This document shows, in pieces, positions 1-9,147 of a stretch of DNA of 64,000 bases; position 1 is the stretch's first letter; each line of letters starts with the position of its first letter. Position numbers and translations under genes: made by a program. Under the pieces are notes generated by a model. That model was not told where the DNA came from. It searched no databases and saw only the letters and a program-made list of their open reading frames with translations. Location: positions 1,550,001 through 1,614,000 of the forward strand of contig CBDBPN010000004.1 in assembly GCA_965208745.1 (NCBI GenBank), written 5' to 3'. The DNA comes from VXNE01 sp965208745 (GTDB lineage: Bacteria > Pseudomonadota > Gammaproteobacteria > Pseudomonadales > Azotimanducaceae).

Positions 1-1
1 G

Positions 2-937
2 AGCGGCAACCTGGTGACCGCGAAGCCGGCCGGCGTCATCGACGGCGTCGACCGGCTACGCACCGGGGAAGTCCGACGCGTGCACGCCGATGAGATACGT
101 GGGCTGCTGGACACCGGCGCGATCGTGCTGGTACCGCCCATCGGCTACTCGACCTCCGGAGCCGCCTACGTGCTGCCGCCGGAGACACTGGCCGCCGAGG
201 TGGCAGCCGGCGTGGGCGCGGACAAGCTCATCGTCTACGACGAGATCGACCGGGTGAACGATGTCGGCGACATGACGCCGCAATCGCTGGCCGAGGCGTT
301 GGCGGAAGGCGAGTTCGGCCCGGCGACCGAGGCGCGGCTCCGGGCGCTCCTGGAAGCCAACGCCGCCGGCGTCCCGCGCTGCCACCTGATCTCCCACCGC
401 GCCGACGGGGCGCTCCTGCAGGAGCTCTTCACCGCGGAAGGCGTCGGCACGCAGGTCTCGAAGGAGGACTATCGCGCCATCCGGCCGGCCACGACTGCCG
501 ACGTCGCGGGCATCGTGGAACTGATCCGACCCCTTGAGGACGAGGGGTTCCTGGTGCCCCGCCCCCGCGACCGCCTGGAGGCGGAGATCGGTCATTTCAC
601 CGTAGCCGAACTCGACGGCATCGTGGTCGGCTGCTGCGCGCTGTTCCCCCACGGCGCGGACACCGCCGAACTCGCCTGCGTCGCGACGCACCCGGGCCAC
701 CGCTATCGCGTCTCCGGCGCCACACTTGGAGAGCGCGTGGTGTCTCATGCAGAGGCTGCGGCCCGCGAGGAGGGCTGCCGCCGCATGTTCGTCCTCACCA
801 CCCGCGCCGAGGACTGGTTCGTGGAGCGGGGGTTCGCGCCCGCCTCCATCGACGACCTGCCGGTATCGCGACAGGTGCTGTACAACTTCCAACGCAACTC
901 GAAAGTCCTGATCAAGGAGCTTCAAGGCCATGGCTGA
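2..937 (+). CDS. argA: Amino-acid N-acetyltransferase (N-acetylglutamate synthase), 5'-truncated by window edge
   Basis: Catalyses acetyl-CoA + glutamate to N-acetylglutamate, the first step of arginine synthesis, in the cytoplasm. The reading frame is open to the window edge. The visible part begins SGNLVTAKPAGVIDGVD, which matches the middle of the amino-acid-kinase-like domain of ArgA, so the GTG at 14 is not the true start and about 130 residues are probably missing. The last ~145 residues form a GNAT domain with the ArgA-typical ELACVATHP strand and a C-terminal region ending in a run of Asn, Ser and Lys (QRNSKVLIKEL). The acetyl-CoA loop reads GHRYRVSGATLGE, less canonical than the usual R-x-x-G-x-G. 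The stop overlaps the ilvD start by 8 bases, so the two are probably co-transcribed. Confidence 0.93.
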   Translation, partial: SGNLVTAKPAGVIDGVDRLRTGEVRRVHADEIRGLLDTGAIVLVPPIGYSTSGAAYVLPPETLAAEVAAGVGADKLIVYDEIDRVNDVGDMTPQSLAEALAEGEFGPATEARLRALLEANAAGVPRCHLISHRADGALLQELFTAEGVGTQVSKEDYRAIRPATTADVAGIVELIRPLEDEGFLVPRPRDRLEAEIGHFTVAELDGIVVGCCALFPHGADTAELACVATHPGHRYRVSGATLGERVVSHAEAAAREEGCRRMFVLTTRAEDWFVERGFAPASIDDLPVSRQVLYNFQRNSKVLIKELQGHG

Positions 938-2600
938 CAGACGTCCCTACTCCTCCATCGTGGTGGACGGCGTGGAACAGGCGCCGAGCCGCGCCATGCT
1001 GCGCCCCGTCGGTTTCGAATCCGAAGACTTCGGCAAACCCCAGGTCGGCATCGCCTCGACGTGGAGCATGGTGACCCCGTGCAACATGCACATCGACGCG
1101 CTGGCCGAGGCCGCCGCCATGGGCGCGGACGAGGCCGGCGCCAAGAGCGTGATCTTCAACACCATCACGGTGTCCGACGGCATCTCCATGGGCACGCCCG
1201 GCATGCGGTACTCGCTGGTGTCGCGCGAGGTGATCGCGGACTCCATCGAGACGGTGGTCGGCGCGCAGGGCTTCGACGGCTTCGTGACGATCGGCGGGTG
1301 CGACAAGAACATGCCCGCGTGCGCCATGGCGATGGCCCGGATGGACCGTCCGAGCGTCTTCGTCTACGGCGGCACCATCCTGCCCGGCGCCGAGCGCCGC
1401 GACATCATCTCCGTGTTCGAGGCCGTCGGAGCGCACGCCGCCGGGAAGATCGACGACGGCGAACTGCTGGCGGTCGAGAAGACCGCGATCCCCGGACCCG
1501 GTTCCTGTGGCGGGATGTACACCGCGAACACCATGGCCTCCGCCATCGAGGCCCTGGGGCTGTCGCTGCCCAACTCGTCGGCCCAGAACGCCGTCAGCGA
1601 CAACAAGCGCCAGGACAGCTACCGCGCCGGCGCCGCCGTGGCCCGGTTGATCGAACGCGGCATCAAGCCTTCCGACATCCTGTCGCGGGAGTCGTTCGAG
1701 AACGCCATCACCGTCTGCATCGCCCTCGAGGGGTCGACCAACGCGGTACTCCACCTGCTCGCGATCGCGAGCGCCGCCGGCATTCCACTTGAACTCGACG
1801 ACTTCACGCGCATCGGGGACCGTGTTCCGGTACTGGCAGACATGCGTCCAGCCGGGCGTTACGCAATGTCCGAGCTGATCGAGATCGGCGGCATTCGACC
1901 CCTGATGAAGACGCTGCTCGACGCCGGCCTGCTGCACGGCGCCTGCCTGACCGTGACGGGCCAGACGTTGGCGCAAGACCTCGAGGAAGTCGCGCCGTAC
2001 CCGGAGGGACAGCGGATCATCCGGCCGCTTAAGGACCCCATCAAACCCGACAGCCACCTGGTCGTGCTCTACGGCAACCTGGCGCCGACCGGGGCGGTGG
2101 CCAAGATCACCGGCCACGAAGGTCTCGCCTTCACGGGATGCGCGAAGGTCTACCACGGCGAGGAAGCGGCGATGGCCGCCATCATGGACGGCAGCGTCGG
2201 GCGCGGCGACGTGGTCGTGGTGCGTTACGAGGGTCCGCGGGGCGGTCCGGGTATGCGCGAGATGCTGAGTCCCACCAGCGCCATCAACGGCCGCGGCCTG
2301 TCCGCGGACGTCGCCCTCATCACCGACGGGCGTTTCTCCGGCGGTTCTCACGGTTTCGTCATCGGGCACATCACGCCGGAGGCGTTCGAGGGCGGGCCCA
2401 TCGCGCTGCTCGAAGACGGTGACGAGATCACCATCGACGCGGAGAGTCGCCACATCGACATGGCCGTCCCGGAGGAGGAACTCGCCCGTCGGCGCGCCGC
2501 CTGGACGCCGCCGGAGCCTTATGCCCGCAAGGGCGTGCTCGCGAAGTACGCGCGGCTGGTGAGCTCGGCGAGCGAAGGAGCGGTGACGGACGCGCTGTAG
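930..2600 (+). CDS. ilvD: Dihydroxy-acid dehydratase
   Basis: Dehydrates 2,3-dihydroxy-isovalerate and 2,3-dihydroxy-3-methylvalerate to the 2-keto acids of valine and isoleucine synthesis. It is 556 residues, the short form of the family (the E. coli type is ~616). Conserved iron-sulfur ligands appear as Cys51 (TPCNMH), Cys124 (GGCDKNMPAC) and Cys193 (GPGSCGGMY). The C-terminal signature PTSAINGRGL...DGRFSGG is intact. The three-Cys short form is the [2Fe-2S] type known from mycobacteria; that assignment is by family. The ATG lies inside the argA 3' end in another frame, consistent with translational coupling. ilvD beside argA is not a common arrangement. Confidence 0.97.
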   Translation: MADRRPYSSIVVDGVEQAPSRAMLRPVGFESEDFGKPQVGIASTWSMVTPCNMHIDALAEAAAMGADEAGAKSVIFNTITVSDGISMGTPGMRYSLVSREVIADSIETVVGAQGFDGFVTIGGCDKNMPACAMAMARMDRPSVFVYGGTILPGAERRDIISVFEAVGAHAAGKIDDGELLAVEKTAIPGPGSCGGMYTANTMASAIEALGLSLPNSSAQNAVSDNKRQDSYRAGAAVARLIERGIKPSDILSRESFENAITVCIALEGSTNAVLHLLAIASAAGIPLELDDFTRIGDRVPVLADMRPAGRYAMSELIEIGGIRPLMKTLLDAGLLHGACLTVTGQTLAQDLEEVAPYPEGQRIIRPLKDPIKPDSHLVVLYGNLAPTGAVAKITGHEGLAFTGCAKVYHGEEAAMAAIMDGSVGRGDVVVVRYEGPRGGPGMREMLSPTSAINGRGLSADVALITDGRFSGGSHGFVIGHITPEAFEGGPIALLEDGDEITIDAESRHIDMAVPEEELARRRAAWTPPEPYARKGVLAKYARLVSSASEGAVTDAL

Positions 2601-2636
2601 CTTTTCGCGATGCGCCGATTCGTGCAGAATGGCCCC

Positions 2637-2933
2637 ATGTCGCTGATCACTCGGCACAACTGGGTCGCAAAGCTCGCCATCGTGCTGTTCCTCGCGGGGC
2701 AGCTAGTCTCCGTTGCGCACGCGGCCGAGTTCGGCCGAGGTTCCCATGAGCACGATGGGATTGTGTGTCTGGCAATGGCGACCGATGACCAGGAAAGACT
2801 CGTTCCGCCCGCAGACCTTGCTGGGTCACCCGTCATCGTCCCGGTTTCTGCGGCACCCCGATCCGCAAGACAAGCGGCACTCAAGCGCCTGCACGCGACT
2901 CGACCTCCGCCTACAGGTCCTCCCTCGATCTAA
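2637..2933 (+). CDS. Small secreted hypothetical protein upstream of TonB receptor
   Basis: A 98-residue protein if the ATG at 2637 is used. That start gives a clean signal peptide (MSLITRHNWVAKLAIVLFLAGQ, hydrophobic core, cut after AHA); an upstream ATG at 2610 would add nine residues. The mature part has a Gly/His stretch (GRGSHEHDG), a single Cys, and a Pro/Arg-rich tail ending RPPPTGPPSI. Short signal-peptide proteins with His/Cys motifs and an ARPPP-like tail often precede TonB receptors (DUF2946-like), but only one Cys is present here, so membership is uncertain. It is likely co-transcribed with the receptor starting 94 bases downstream. Function unknown; a metal-related periplasmic role is inference. 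Confidence 0.55.
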   Translation: MSLITRHNWVAKLAIVLFLAGQLVSVAHAAEFGRGSHEHDGIVCLAMATDDQERLVPPADLAGSPVIVPVSAAPRSARQAALKRLHATRPPPTGPPSI

Positions 2934-3027
2934 AGCCCCTCGGTTCCCTGCACCGTCAAGAGCGCCTGCGGTTTGTGCGCTGCGCTCTTGGCGCTGTTGT
3001 ACTTCAAACGTCTTTGGATTGAGGAAA

Positions 3028-5226
3028 GTGACTAAACACACATCCAAGCCGGTCGCGCTCGCGTTCGCCGCCGCACTCACGATTCCCCACGCGGCCCCTG
3101 TTGCCGCGGAAACAGCACCGACAAGCGACGAGCGCGTCGTGGAAGAGGTGTTCGTCATCGGCAAGCGCCGCGCGTATCAAGGGAACTTCGACAGTCTCGA
3201 GAAGCCATCCGCGGATCAGACGATCGCTGAAGACCGGCTTCGCGAAGCCGGTGCGATAAACCTCAACGACGCGCTCGATCTGTCCGCGTCCGTCGCACGC
3301 CAGAACAACTTCGGCGGCTTGTGGAACGCCTTTTCGGTGCGCGGCTTCGCAGGCGACATCAATCTGCCAAGCGGCTTCCTGGTCAACGGATTCAACGCAG
3401 GCCGCGGTTTCGCCGGTCCACGGGACCTCGCAGGCATCGAGTCCGTGGAAGTGCTCAAGGGGCCGCGCTCGGCGCTGTTTGGACGTGGCGAGCCCGGAGG
3501 AACGGTCAACCTCGTGACCAAACGACCGCAGTTCGAGCGCACGGGGAACCTCCGCGCCACCTACGGGCGCTGGGATCAGATGCGCTTCGAAGGCGATGTC
3601 CAAACGACCGCAGGAACCAACGACGAGCTGGGACTGCGCATGGTCGGCTTCTACGAGGATGCGGAGAGCTTCAGGGATACGGTCGAGACAGAGCGTCTGG
3701 GCCTCTATCCGTCGATCACCTGGGATGTCTCGGATGCCACCAGCGTGACCTACGAACTGGAGTTCACCGAGCAGGAGATCCCCTTCGATCGGGGTGTTGC
3801 CTATTCGGAGGACTTTGGCTTCACCCCGCGTGAGACCTTCGTCGGCGAGCCCGGCGACGGCCCCATCGAGACGGAAGTGCTTGGTCATCAGCTCGAAGCG
3901 CAGCACAACTTCTCGGACAACTGGAGCCTGCTTGCCGGTCTTGGGTATCGAGACACGTCTTTCGAAGGCAACGCATCCGAGACGAACTTCGGCGGGCGCC
4001 AGACGTACTTCCTGGATGGTCGAACGTTGTCACGATTCTTCCGCTACAGGAACTTCGAGTCCGACTATCTCGTGGCCCGAATGGAAGTTGCGGGCGAGTT
4101 CAATACAGGTTCGCTTCGCCACCGACTGCTCGTGGGCGGCGACTATGACCGTTTCGAACTTGACTGGTTCATCTTGCGTTACCGGCCAGGTTGGTTTCCG
4201 GGGACCACCGATATCAACACGCTCGATCCGGCGGAGTATCTCTTCCTCGACGTGTTCAATCCACGCTATGGCCAGTCTCCGCGACCGGTGCCCGGACCGA
4301 ACACGAACCGGAAGGAAGATCTGGAAGGACGCGGCGTTTACATCCAGGACCAGATCGACATCACGGATCGGGTGCAAGTTCGCCTGGGCTTGCGCTGGGA
4401 TGACTTCAAGCAGGATCTGACCAACCTTCGCGCGGTTCCGGCAAGGACCACTTCGTCATCGGATACCCGCGTCTCGCCGCAGTTCGGCGTGGTGTACTCG
4501 GCCAACGAGGGCGTCAGCCTCTACGCCTCCTACGGCGAAGGCTTTCGCCAACAAGCGGGTTCCGACTATCAAGGCAGGCAATTCGCTCCCAACATCACCG
4601 AGTCCGCCGAGGTTGGGCTGAAGTTCGATGCAGGGCGATTCTCCGAAACGGTCTCTGGCGCACTCACGTTTTCGCTGTTCCAGGTCGACCAAAGCAACAT
4701 CCTGGTGAACGACGACCGGCCAGAGGCCGTAGCGGTCGGGTGGTTCTCCCGCGATGCAGGCAAAGCACGGAGTCGCGGATTCGAAGTGGACGCGGACCTT
4801 GCCTTCGAGGCCGGCTTCAATCTCTGGCTTTCGTACGCGTACATCGACGCCGTATTCACGACGAGCAATCTCGAAGCTGACTGGGGCGTGCTGATCGAGG
4901 ACGGTGACCCGCTCATCAACTCGCCAGAGCATCAGGTGAGTATCCAAGTCAGCCAGAGCTTCGAGGTGGGGGGCATGCCCGCGCAGGTGGGCGCCGGCCT
5001 CCAATACACGGACGAGCGGCTGGGGTTTACCGCGTTCGACTTCTACTTGCCCAGCTACAACACGGCGCGGCTCTTTGGGCTGATCCAACCCACCGAGCGT
5101 GTCGCTGTTCGCTTCGACCTCGACAACGCGTTCGACGAGGAGTACTACACCAATTCGTACGCGGACGTTTGGGTCGAGCCGGGTGCGCCGCGTCGCTACC
5201 GCGTCACGGCGTCCTATTCGTTCTAG
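3028..5226 (+). CDS. TonB-dependent siderophore-type outer-membrane receptor
   Basis: A 732-residue receptor importing a ligand across the outer membrane using TonB energy. The chosen start is GTG 3028, preceded by GAGGA at 3021-3025, and gives a signal peptide ending HAAPVAAE; longer upstream extensions read through untranslated sequence. A TonB-box-like EEVFVIGKR follows, then the plug domain: SVRGF, the LKGPRSALFGRGEPGGTVNLVTKRP block typical of FhuA/ferric-siderophore receptors, then a 22-strand barrel ending in aromatic YRVTASYSF, the BAM sorting signal. The plug motif favours an iron-siderophore ligand, but specificity cannot be read from sequence. An ABC exporter and a small secreted protein flank it. 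No clear Fur box was seen. Confidence 0.9.
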   Translation: MTKHTSKPVALAFAAALTIPHAAPVAAETAPTSDERVVEEVFVIGKRRAYQGNFDSLEKPSADQTIAEDRLREAGAINLNDALDLSASVARQNNFGGLWNAFSVRGFAGDINLPSGFLVNGFNAGRGFAGPRDLAGIESVEVLKGPRSALFGRGEPGGTVNLVTKRPQFERTGNLRATYGRWDQMRFEGDVQTTAGTNDELGLRMVGFYEDAESFRDTVETERLGLYPSITWDVSDATSVTYELEFTEQEIPFDRGVAYSEDFGFTPRETFVGEPGDGPIETEVLGHQLEAQHNFSDNWSLLAGLGYRDTSFEGNASETNFGGRQTYFLDGRTLSRFFRYRNFESDYLVARMEVAGEFNTGSLRHRLLVGGDYDRFELDWFILRYRPGWFPGTTDINTLDPAEYLFLDVFNPRYGQSPRPVPGPNTNRKEDLEGRGVYIQDQIDITDRVQVRLGLRWDDFKQDLTNLRAVPARTTSSSDTRVSPQFGVVYSANEGVSLYASYGEGFRQQAGSDYQGRQFAPNITESAEVGLKFDAGRFSETVSGALTFSLFQVDQSNILVNDDRPEAVAVGWFSRDAGKARSRGFEVDADLAFEAGFNLWLSYAYIDAVFTTSNLEADWGVLIEDGDPLINSPEHQVSIQVSQSFEVGGMPAQVGAGLQYTDERLGFTAFDFYLPSYNTARLFGLIQPTERVAVRFDLDNAFDEEYYTNSYADVWVEPGAPRRYRVTASYSF

Positions 5227-5306
5227 CTGCCCTCGGTCTGAGGCGTGACACCGGCCAGTCGCGCCTCGGACCGGTCGCACCAGGTTATCCCTTTGAGCCT
5301 CAGACC

Positions 5307-5687
5307 ATGACCAACGCAAGCGCCGGCGCGGCCCGGATCGCGTCGCTCGACATCTTGCGGGGCGTGGTCATCCTCCTGATGATGTTGGACCACGTTCGTG
5401 AACGCTTCCACATGCACACACGAACGGGCGACCCGATATTCGAGCCCATCGATCCCGACCTTTTCTTCACACGCTACGTCACCCACTTGTGTGCGCCGGT
5501 GTTCATATTCCTGGCCGGGCTCTCGGCATGGTCTTTCCTGTTCCTGCAGGTGCTCTGGGCTATCGGCCTGTGCATGATTGGACTCTCGCTGGCCTGCCGA
5601 CTCAACTATTGGTCGCTCGGCGCCCTGGGCTTTCTGATCGTGAAGCATCGCGAGAAGCGCGACAGGCCTTGGCTCAGCTACTTCTAA
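5307..5687 (+). pseudogene. Internally deleted DUF1624/COG3503-type membrane acyltransferase relic
   Basis: A 126-residue ORF from ATG 5307 that resembles a much longer (roughly 350-400 residue) multi-spanning family related to heparan-alpha-glucosaminide N-acetyltransferase. The N-terminal hallmark RIASLDILRGVVILLMMLDH and the segment VTHLCAPVFIFLAGLSAW are present. The next residues SFLFLQVLWAIG belong to a later helix, and the C-terminus KHREKRDRPWLSYF resembles the family's extreme C-terminal end. Three family pieces are therefore joined in frame with the intervening helices missing. I read this as a gene that lost two internal blocks, giving a nonfunctional remnant; a miniaturised membrane protein is the alternative. 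It lies between the TonB receptor and the ABC genes. Confidence 0.6.
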
Positions 5688-5721
5688 ATCGTGCAGTCGA
5701 CCGGACTCGGAGGTTCAAGTA

Positions 5722-6441
5722 ATGCCCATGCTCATCGCGAAGGAGCTCAGCGTGGAACGCTCCAGCCAGCAAGTGTTGAAGGACGTCTCCCTGCAGCTGG
5801 AGCAAGGCGAAATCCATGCCTTGCTGGGCGGTAACGGGGCCGGCAAATCAACTACGCTGCTCACGTTTCTCGGCTTCCTCACGCCGGTATCCGGCAGTGT
5901 GCATGTTCGGGACCGTGATGTAAGCGAGGATGTAGGCGCCGCCCGCCGAGCCATTGCCTACCTGCCGGAGGGGGCTACGTTGTACGGCCACCTGAATGCC
6001 TATGAGAATCTCCGTTACTTCCTGTCGCTAGCCGGGACGGACCCGGACCGGCAGGCGCTCGATGTAGCCCTCGACCGCGTCGCCTTGCAGGCGGAGGCTC
6101 GCGAAATGCGCATGCAGACCTACTCGAAGGGCATGCGGCAAAAGGTGGCGATCGCCATGGCAATCCTGAGAGAGGCGCCCATCCTGCTTCTCGACGAGCC
6201 GACCTCCGGTCTCGACCCCGCGGCGATCGACGATTTCAATCGGCTGGTCCGGGACCTCGCCGAGGGGGGCCGAACCATCTTGCTGGTGACCCACGACGTC
6301 TACGGCGCCTGCCATGTCGCCGACCGAATCCACCTGCTGCACAGGGGGGAACTCGTCGGCACGTTCGACCGGCCATCGGGCATGGACCGTATCGATACCG
6401 AGGCGGTCCATGCCGCCTTCGCCACCCACGCGGCAGCATGA
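5722..6441 (+). CDS. ABC transporter ATP-binding protein
   Basis: A 239-residue cytoplasmic ATPase subunit. Walker A is GGNGAGKST (residues 36-44), the signature is YSKGMRQK (134-141), and Walker B ILLLDEP (154-160) is followed by TSGLD; the switch His is in LLVTHDV. It resembles ATPases that power ABC-2 type exporters. It is followed immediately by two DUF3526 permease genes (4-base overlap at 6438-6441), so it forms a one-ATPase, two-permease complex. An alternative start three codons downstream (MLIAKEL) is possible. Substrate unknown; position behind a TonB receptor hints at handling the same ligand or a related metal. Confidence 0.93.
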   Translation: MPMLIAKELSVERSSQQVLKDVSLQLEQGEIHALLGGNGAGKSTTLLTFLGFLTPVSGSVHVRDRDVSEDVGAARRAIAYLPEGATLYGHLNAYENLRYFLSLAGTDPDRQALDVALDRVALQAEAREMRMQTYSKGMRQKVAIAMAILREAPILLLDEPTSGLDPAAIDDFNRLVRDLAEGGRTILLVTHDVYGACHVADRIHLLHRGELVGTFDRPSGMDRIDTEAVHAAFATHAAA

Positions 6442-7877
6442 TGGGCCAGCTAACGACCATCGCTCGGGCGGAATGGCGGCTGTGGCTGAGGTCACGGCTC
6501 GCGTTTGGCGCGTTGCTGATCTTTGCGCTGTTGCTGACCTCGACGAGCGTGGTCACCGCGCTCAGGATGAGCGAGGCGCATCATGGGCGCACGGAACAGC
6601 AGGCCGGGGCCGAAGCGACTTTTCTGTCTCAGCCCGATCGTCACCCGCATCGCATGGTGCATTACGGGCACTATGTGTTCCGCGCCCCCCCGCCCCTTTC
6701 GATGATCGACCCCGGCGTGGACTCGGTCACCGGGCAGTCGATGTTCCTCGAGGGCCACCGGCAGAACACGGCCATGTTCGCCGATGTGAGGGCGAGCGCC
6801 GAACTCGGCGGATTCGAGGATCTGACGACCGCTCTTGTCTATCAACTGTTCCTGCCCCTGCTGCTCATCGCCATCGGTCATGGCCTGATCGTTCGCGAGC
6901 GCGAAGAGAACACCCTGGCGCCGCTGCTTGCGCAGGGCGTTACAGGAATGCAGCTCTACACGGCCAAGTGGGTTGCCCTTGCGGGAGCATCCCTTGCGCT
7001 GTTGCTGCCGCTTGCCGTCATGTGCGCCGTCGCCATCGGACGGGGCGCGGCGCCGCTGGCCAGCGCCGGCGTCGTGGGGCTCTACACGGCCTATCTGCTG
7101 GTCTGGTGCAGTCTCATCCTGCTCGTGTCGAGCACGGCCCGCTCTCGCAGCCTCGCCCTCGGCATACTGACGTTGCTCTGGCTGGGCACCGCCTTGATCG
7201 TTCCGCGCATCGCGGTGGAATCCGCAAGTAGCGCCATTCCGGTCCCGGGGAAGCTTCAGACCGACCTCAACATGCAGGCCGAACTGCGCGAAGTCGGCGA
7301 CGGCCACGATGCCAGCGCGCCGGGCTTCCAAGAGCTTCAGGCAAACCTGCTGGCGCAATACGATGTGACTCGCCTGGAGGACTTGCCGGTGAACTTCCGG
7401 GGCGTCGTCTCCCAAGCCGCGGAAGCGGACTTGACGGAGGTGATGAACAGGCATGCCGAAGAGCGCATGGCGCTCGAAGCGGGTCAGGCCCGGGTCGCCG
7501 CATCCTTTGGCTGGCTGTCGCCGGTCGTGGCGGTCGCGGCCGGTTCCCGCGCTCTGTCGGGGACGGACCTTGCGACCCACCACCGTTTCCTGCGCGAAGC
7601 CGAGGTCGTGCGCTTCGACTTCGTGCAGGGCCTCAATCGCGTGCATGCGGAGCAACTCCCCTATAGCGATGACATCAATCGCAACATCGATTCCGAGGCC
7701 GCGAACCGCACTCGCATGTCGGCCGAAAACTGGAAAGTGCTCGATGCGTTTTCCTTCCGGCCCGCCGCAACCAGTGAACGCCTGTCGCGCGCCGGCACAC
7801 CCGCAGCCATGCTGTTCGCCTGGCTCCTGATGCTCACGGCCATTGGCGCTCTTGCCGCGCGAAGGATGCAGCCATGA
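6438..7877 (+). CDS. ABC-2 type permease with DUF3526 domain (first of pair)
   Basis: A 479-residue inner-membrane protein. The N-terminus has a cytoplasmic RAEWRLW segment and a first helix (ALLIFALLLT), then a large periplasmic region, a cluster of helices around residues 135-260 (including LVYQLFLPLLLIAIGHGLIVREREENTL), a second long soluble segment of ~200 residues and a final helix (AMLFAWLLMLTAIGAL). This long interrupted layout is typical of DUF3526 permeases. The ATG overlaps the ATPase stop (ATGA), and its own stop overlaps the next permease start, so stoichiometric translation of the three subunits is likely. Substrate unknown. Confidence 0.82.
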   Translation: MMGQLTTIARAEWRLWLRSRLAFGALLIFALLLTSTSVVTALRMSEAHHGRTEQQAGAEATFLSQPDRHPHRMVHYGHYVFRAPPPLSMIDPGVDSVTGQSMFLEGHRQNTAMFADVRASAELGGFEDLTTALVYQLFLPLLLIAIGHGLIVREREENTLAPLLAQGVTGMQLYTAKWVALAGASLALLLPLAVMCAVAIGRGAAPLASAGVVGLYTAYLLVWCSLILLVSSTARSRSLALGILTLLWLGTALIVPRIAVESASSAIPVPGKLQTDLNMQAELREVGDGHDASAPGFQELQANLLAQYDVTRLEDLPVNFRGVVSQAAEADLTEVMNRHAEERMALEAGQARVAASFGWLSPVVAVAAGSRALSGTDLATHHRFLREAEVVRFDFVQGLNRVHAEQLPYSDDINRNIDSEAANRTRMSAENWKVLDAFSFRPAATSERLSRAGTPAAMLFAWLLMLTAIGALAARRMQP

Positions 7878-9124
7878 CCGGGCCGATGAGGGAACTCCAG
7901 TTTCTCGCAAAAGACAGGGCGGCGTTGCTCTGGCTGGGGATGGCGGTGCTGGTCGCCGGCCTGTCCGTGCTTCTTGGCCTGCGCGAGGCCGCCGCGCAAC
8001 GGACGGCCCTGAACGAACTGAGCGAAATCGACCGCGCCGAACGCGAAGTGCTGACGGGTCTGTACCAGGACTGGGGCGACGTGGCCTATTACACGTTCCA
8101 CCTGACCTACGATGCCCCGTCGGATTTCGCCTTTGCCGCGCTGGGCCAGCGCAGTACCTCGCCCTGGAAACACCACATCCGCGCGCTCGCCCTGGAAGGA
8201 CAGATCTACGAAACCGACGCGGAGAATCCCGACTTTGCCTTGATCGGCCGTTTCGACTTCGCGTTCGCAGCAAGCATGCTTGCTCCGTTACTGCTGATCC
8301 TCCTGTTGCATGACCTGCGTTCCAGGGAGCGCGCCGGCGGACGCTATGAACTCCTTGGCGCAACGGCGGCGAGCCGGGGCAGTCCCTGGTTCGCCCGGGC
8401 GGTCCTCTTGGTCGGAGCACTGACGCTCTGCCTGATCGTGCCGCTTTGGGCCGGCGGCTTGCTGGCTGGAACGGGTGCCGCAAAGCTCGCGCTGGCAAGC
8501 CTCGTCGTGGCCTTGCACATCGGATTCTGGTGGGGCGTTTGCGCGATCATCGACCGCTTTGGCTGGAGCAGCCCGGTCAACCTGACCGCGCTTGTCGGCG
8601 CGTGGCTGGCGCTCGCCGTGGTCGTCCCCGCAGTGATCGAGAACTCGGTGGAAGCCGCCGTGCCGGTGCCGGACGGCGGCGAAATCATGCTTACCCAAAG
8701 GGAGGCGGTGAACGACGCCTGGGACTTGCCCAAGTCCGCGACCATGGAGCCTTTCGTCGAGCGCCATCCGGAATGGGCTGAATACACGGACGTCGGCCTG
8801 GCATTCGAATGGAAGTGGTACTACGCCTTTCAGCAAGTCGGAGACCAGATCGCCGAGCCCTTGTCGCGGGCCTATCGCGAAGGGCGCATCAGCCGTGACC
8901 GGCTTGCTGGAACTCTGGCCTGGCTTGCGCCGCCCGCGCTCTCGACCCGCGCCCTGCAGGCCCTTGCGGGCACGAGCCTGGCTGACTCGCTCGCTTATGA
9001 ACAACGCGTGCGCGACTTTCATGCCGCCCTGAGGCACTACTACTACCCCAGGCTGTTTCGCGATGAAGTCGTCTCGGACGCGAGTCTCGGGCGGCGCCCC
9101 GAATTCCGGGTAGCGGGCAAATGA
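7874..9124 (+). CDS. ABC-2 type permease with DUF3526 domain (second of pair)
   Basis: A 416-residue membrane protein, paralogous in layout to the preceding gene: N-terminal helix (LLWLGMAVLVAGLSVLLGL), soluble loop, helices near residues 125-260 (APLLLILLLHDLRSRERAGGR is the cytoplasmic loop motif shared with the partner's EREENT region), then a soluble C-terminal segment of ~155 residues. It starts in a 4-base overlap with the first permease. Unlike its partner it lacks a final C-terminal membrane helix. It ends 23 bases before the convergent DUF3604 gene, with no obvious hairpin between. Forms the exporter with the two upstream genes; cargo unknown. Confidence 0.8.
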   Translation: MTGPMRELQFLAKDRAALLWLGMAVLVAGLSVLLGLREAAAQRTALNELSEIDRAEREVLTGLYQDWGDVAYYTFHLTYDAPSDFAFAALGQRSTSPWKHHIRALALEGQIYETDAENPDFALIGRFDFAFAASMLAPLLLILLLHDLRSRERAGGRYELLGATAASRGSPWFARAVLLVGALTLCLIVPLWAGGLLAGTGAAKLALASLVVALHIGFWWGVCAIIDRFGWSSPVNLTALVGAWLALAVVVPAVIENSVEAAVPVPDGGEIMLTQREAVNDAWDLPKSATMEPFVERHPEWAEYTDVGLAFEWKWYYAFQQVGDQIAEPLSRAYREGRISRDRLAGTLAWLAPPALSTRALQALAGTSLADSLAYEQRVRDFHAALRHYYYPRLFRDEVVSDASLGRRPEFRVAGK

Positions 9125-9147
9125 CGAGGCCTCGGCAAGAATCCACA

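Noticed and set aside
4456..5319. Long minus-strand frame opposite the first TonB receptor
   Set aside because: Antisense shadow of a well-supported receptor; composition is that of a reversed GC-rich frame and there is no family motif.
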